Positions 6,951 to 9,261 of a stretch of 9,261 bases of DNA are shown here, piece after piece. The translations under genes and the position numbers were made by a program. The DNA is taken from contig CAJKZL010000092.1 in assembly GCA_905204385.1 (NCBI GenBank), positions 1-9,261 on the forward strand. Reading direction: 5' to 3'. Below the pieces are notes generated by a model. That model did no database searches. It was not told the DNA's origin and saw only the letters and a list, made by a program, of their open reading frames with translations. Source of the stretch: an uncultured Odoribacter sp. (GTDB taxonomy: Bacteria > Bacteroidota > Bacteroidia > Bacteroidales > Marinifilaceae). Positions within the stretch are counted from its first letter, which is position 1. Each line of letters opens with the position of its first letter.

Positions 6951-7712
6951 CTACCCCCTTCTCCTAAATTCCGACAATATAATTCCCGTAGCCACTCCGA
7001 CATTCAGGGATTCTGTCTTTTCTTCGCCTGTGGCAAAACTGGGGATGGTCAATTTGAAGTCGGTCAGTCGGGCAATTTCTTCCGATATTCCTTTGCCTTC
7101 GTTTCCCATTACGATCAATCCTTTTCGGCACAAGGGAGCGTGATATATATTCTCCCCATCCAAAAACGTGCCAAAAACAGGAAAGTTTTCATTTTTCAGT
7201 TCTTTGAGCATTAACGGTAGATCCACATAAAATGTTTTCACCCTAAAAATGGCGCCCATGCTGGCCTGTACACATTTGGGATTATACACTCCGGCACATT
7301 CCCGGTCGCACAGAATGTGGCGTATGCCGAACCAATCGGCAACCCGCAATATCGTGCCCAGATTGCCGGGATCCTGGATTCCGTTGAGGGCGATCGTCAG
7401 ATTGTCACCCACTTCCTTCGGATTGAAGGCATACGCAGGGATCTCTGCCAATGCAATGACATCGGGCAGGGACTGGAAATCGGAAATTGTGCTTATTTCT
7501 TTCTTGCTGACCTCGGTCACCCGGACGTCGGATAAAACTTTGTGTTGCTGTTCGATCCATTCGGGCGTAGCGAGGAGAGTGTGGATTTTCAGTCCGGAAA
7601 GCAATAGTTCGCCTACCAACTTTTCTCCTTCCACTTTAAAGAGATTATATTTTTCCCTGAATTTCTTTTTTTCAAGGTTTTGGACTATTTTTGTTACCTG
7701 TTTGCTAAGCAT
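6951..7712 (-). CDS. SpoU/TrmH-family RNA 2'-O-methyltransferase
   Basis: A 253-residue SAM-dependent methyltransferase of the SPOUT superfamily that modifies ribose 2'-OH in rRNA or tRNA. An N-terminal RNA-binding domain (about 1-95, starting LSKQVTKIVQNLEKKKFREK) precedes the trefoil-knot catalytic domain with all three family motifs. Motif 1 is NGIQDPGNLGTILRVADWFG (110-129), with the catalytic Arg at 123. Motif 2 is VMGNEGKGIS (201-210). Motif 3 is LTIPSFATGEEKTESLNVGV (221-240). The start is placed at ATG 7712 rather than the longer frame to 7769, because the extra 19 residues (MLLQLSKMLLF...) precede the normal family N-terminus and would overlap the promoter region. The exact target nucleotide cannot be assigned: RlmB-like and TrmH-like members share these motifs. 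The gene is divergent from the tamL-like pseudogene, and its TAG stop is at the edge of the heptamer array. Confidence 0.93.
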   Translation of the reverse strand: MLSKQVTKIVQNLEKKKFREKYNLFKVEGEKLVGELLLSGLKIHTLLATPEWIEQQHKVLSDVRVTEVSKKEISTISDFQSLPDVIALAEIPAYAFNPKEVGDNLTIALNGIQDPGNLGTILRVADWFGIRHILCDRECAGVYNPKCVQASMGAIFRVKTFYVDLPLMLKELKNENFPVFGTFLDGENIYHAPLCRKGLIVMGNEGKGISEEIARLTDFKLTIPSFATGEEKTESLNVGVATGIILSEFRRRG

Positions 7713-7733
7713 GATACATTTTCGGATTCTGTG

Positions 7734-7741
7734 CAAAAATA
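7734..7741 (-). promoter_or_regulatory. Candidate -7 box (TATTTTTG) for the RNA methyltransferase
   Basis: The minus strand reads TATTTTTG, an exact match to the Bacteroidetes TAnnTTTG element, 21 bp upstream of ATG 7712. This implies a short 5' UTR. No convincing TTTG -33 partner is seen upstream, so the support is partial. Confidence 0.4.
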
Positions 7742-7757
7742 GTAACATTTTTGATAA

Positions 7758-9261
7758 TTGGAGAAGCATGTCCCATATAAGATTGTATTGATTCTTGGTC
7801 TGATCTCCTTCCTTGCCGCTTGTTCGCCTACCAAATATGTAGGAAAGGGTGAGTATTTGCTTAATCGGGTGAAAGTGAAGATGGAAGATAAGAATGTAAG
7901 TACCGCCGAATTAAAGAAAGCGATTCGTCAACGTCCGAATACCCGCATCCTGGGGGTAGCCCGTTTTCATCTCGGGCTGTATAACCTCAGTGGGCGGGAC
8001 GAACATAAGCGGTTCAATCAATGGTTGCGCTCTATCGGTGAGGCTCCGGTGATTTACAGCCCTTTTCTGACCGATAGGAGTCTGACCCAATTGCAGCTCT
8101 ATCTCAATAATAAAGGATATTATGGGGCAGTGGTGTCGGATACGGTGTGGTATAAGCGAAAAAAAGCTTATGTGACTTATACTGTCCGTACCGGCCCTGC
8201 AACGCATATCGGCGATATTGCTTTCCGGGTGGACAGCAGCGTTATGATCGATGAGTTGCCGTTGACTTCGCCTCTTTATCGAAGCGTGTTGGAGGATTCC
8301 GTTCACACTTTGCTCCGGAAAAATATGCCGTTGGACGTGGAGATGCTGGAAAGCGAAAGGGAACGCATAACACATATGCTCCGGAAAAACGGATACATCA
8401 ATTTTTCTAAAAATTTCATCCAGTTTTAAGCCGATACGCTGAAGAATAAACAGCAGGCGAAAGTCATGCTGACGATAGTGGATAATCTGACGGATAGCCT
8501 GGCTTAGCGGAAGTATACGATCGGCAATATCCGCATCAACCTGGATTTCGATCCTTTGGTGGCGGAGGCGAAGATCGATTCCGTATACGAAAAGACGTAT
8601 TACGGCGAATATGAAGTGTTGTATGACCAAAAGATGAAAATCAAGCCCAAAGTCATTCTGGAAACGATTCAGTTTGCGAAAGGGGAATATTATGATGTAC
8701 AGAAGGTAGCCAATTCGTATGCCCGCTTGCAGGCTTTGAATCTTTTTAAATTCGTAAATATCGTTTTCAAGGAACGCTCTCCGGTAGATTCGCTGCCGTT
8801 GTTGGATTGTGAAATCCAACTGACGCCTATGAAGCGGCAATCCTATAATGTATTTCTGGAAGGAACCAATAATTCGGGCAATATCGGTGTGGGAGGAAAT
8901 TTTTCCTATAATCACAAGAATCTGTTTCATGGAGGAGAAAACCTGACGTTAAGCGTCTGGGGGGCTTTGAAAAAAGAAAAATTGAAGGAAAACGAAATCT
9001 TCAGTACCACGGAAATGGGTGCCGAATTGAAATTGGTGACTCCTCAGTTTTGGACACCTATTTTCCGTTTGGCCGAATTCCGGCGGGATTTTGCGCCCAA
9101 GACTTCAATATCGTTGTCTTATAGCCAGGAGCATACCCAATTTTACCGGCGTCGCATCGCGAGTGCGAAGTTCGGATATCTCAGGAGGCGGGCGGAAAAC
9201 AAATGGCGGTATAATTATGACTTGGTGGATTTGAATTACGTCATGATGCCCTTTGTCAATC
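7758..9261 (+). pseudogene. tamL: TamL/BamA-like outer-membrane assembly lipoprotein, two in-frame stops (3'-truncated)
   Basis: The gene encodes a Bacteroidetes TamL-type protein: a lipoprotein with periplasmic POTRA repeats and a C-terminal Omp85 barrel that helps insert outer-membrane proteins. The lipobox LAAC gives Cys22, followed by SPTKYV. POTRA-like segments run from about 30 to 345 (GEYLLNRVKVKM, YLNNKGYYGAVVSD, LRKNGYINFSKNFI, RKYTIGNIRIN, YARLQALNLFKFVNIVF). The barrel starts near codon 362 (NVFLEGTNNSGNIGVGGNFS). One frame is continuous from 7758 to the window edge except for TAA at 8427-8429 (codon 224) and TAG at 8505-8507 (codon 250). Flanking residues on both sides fit the family, so these look like point nonsense changes. 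The 223-residue product would be a barrel-less POTRA lipoprotein. The start is also irregular: TTG at 7758 directly after a TAA is the only upstream option. The divergent gene is an RNA methyltransferase. Sequencing error is the main alternative. Confidence 0.85.

Noticed and set aside
7713..7769. N-terminal extension of the RNA methyltransferase to ATG 7769
   Set aside because: The extra 19 residues do not fit the family N-terminus, and the segment contains the TATTTTTG promoter box.
7249..7791. 180-codon plus-strand ORF
   Set aside because: Antisense to the RNA methyltransferase, which has all three SPOUT motifs. The ORF has no family features.
8427..8507. Stop-codon recoding or readthrough in the tamL-like gene
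   Set aside because: Two different stops are involved, and both TAA and TAG end other genes in the window. No selenocysteine or pyrrolysine context is present.
7911..8930. 339-codon minus-strand ORF
   Set aside because: It is antisense to the tamL-like gene. Its translation is Ile/His/Arg-rich without any recognisable domain, whereas the plus-strand frame has clear POTRA and barrel features.

Overview
The window is typical of a gut-type anaerobic member of the Bacteroidales. Moderate GC, A-rich rather than Shine-Dalgarno leader sequences, a TAnnTTTG-like promoter element, a TamL-type lipoprotein barrel and a PorT-like barrel protein all point that way. The genus cannot be fixed from the sequence; Odoribacteraceae or relatives are a guess. 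Genes terminate with TAA, TAG and TGA alike, so the genetic code is standard.

Positions 1-6069 (minus strand) form one coherent methionine operon. Transcription starts near 6060 and runs through an S-box (SAM-I) riboswitch at 5959-6069. A 34-codon leader ORF with a Met/Cys-rich tail (5844-5948) and a long imperfect hairpin with a U-rich 3' edge (5741-5819) follow. Next come a DUF39/COG1900 homocysteine-forming protein (4560-5699), a NIL-domain di-cluster ferredoxin (4108-4518), a UPF0280/COG2122 ApbE-like protein (3308-4063) and cobalamin-dependent methionine synthase MetH (3243 to beyond position 1). The first three are the bacterial counterparts of the methanogen/sulfate-reducer set that makes homocysteine from aspartate semialdehyde and a sulfide-derived sulfur, bypassing homoserine activation. 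MetH then methylates the product. SAM, the downstream metabolite, would feed back through the riboswitch.

The only gene-poor stretch above 300 bases is 5700-6237. From right to left on the minus strand it holds a 9-bp perfect hairpin (6182-6214), an intrinsic terminator for the upstream barrel gene (6121-6163), a weak promoter, the riboswitch, the leader ORF and the possible attenuator.

Positions 6238-7712 (minus strand) carry a small outer-membrane beta-barrel protein and a SpoU-family RNA 2'-O-methyltransferase. They are separated by a 12-unit tandem array of 7-bp repeats (6866-6949) that abuts the methyltransferase stop codon.

Positions 7758-9261 (plus strand, divergent) carry a TamL/BamA-like outer-membrane assembly lipoprotein gene. 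It is interrupted by two in-frame stop codons (TAA 8427, TAG 8505) and has no in-frame ATG at its start, so it is called a pseudogene. It runs off the right edge.
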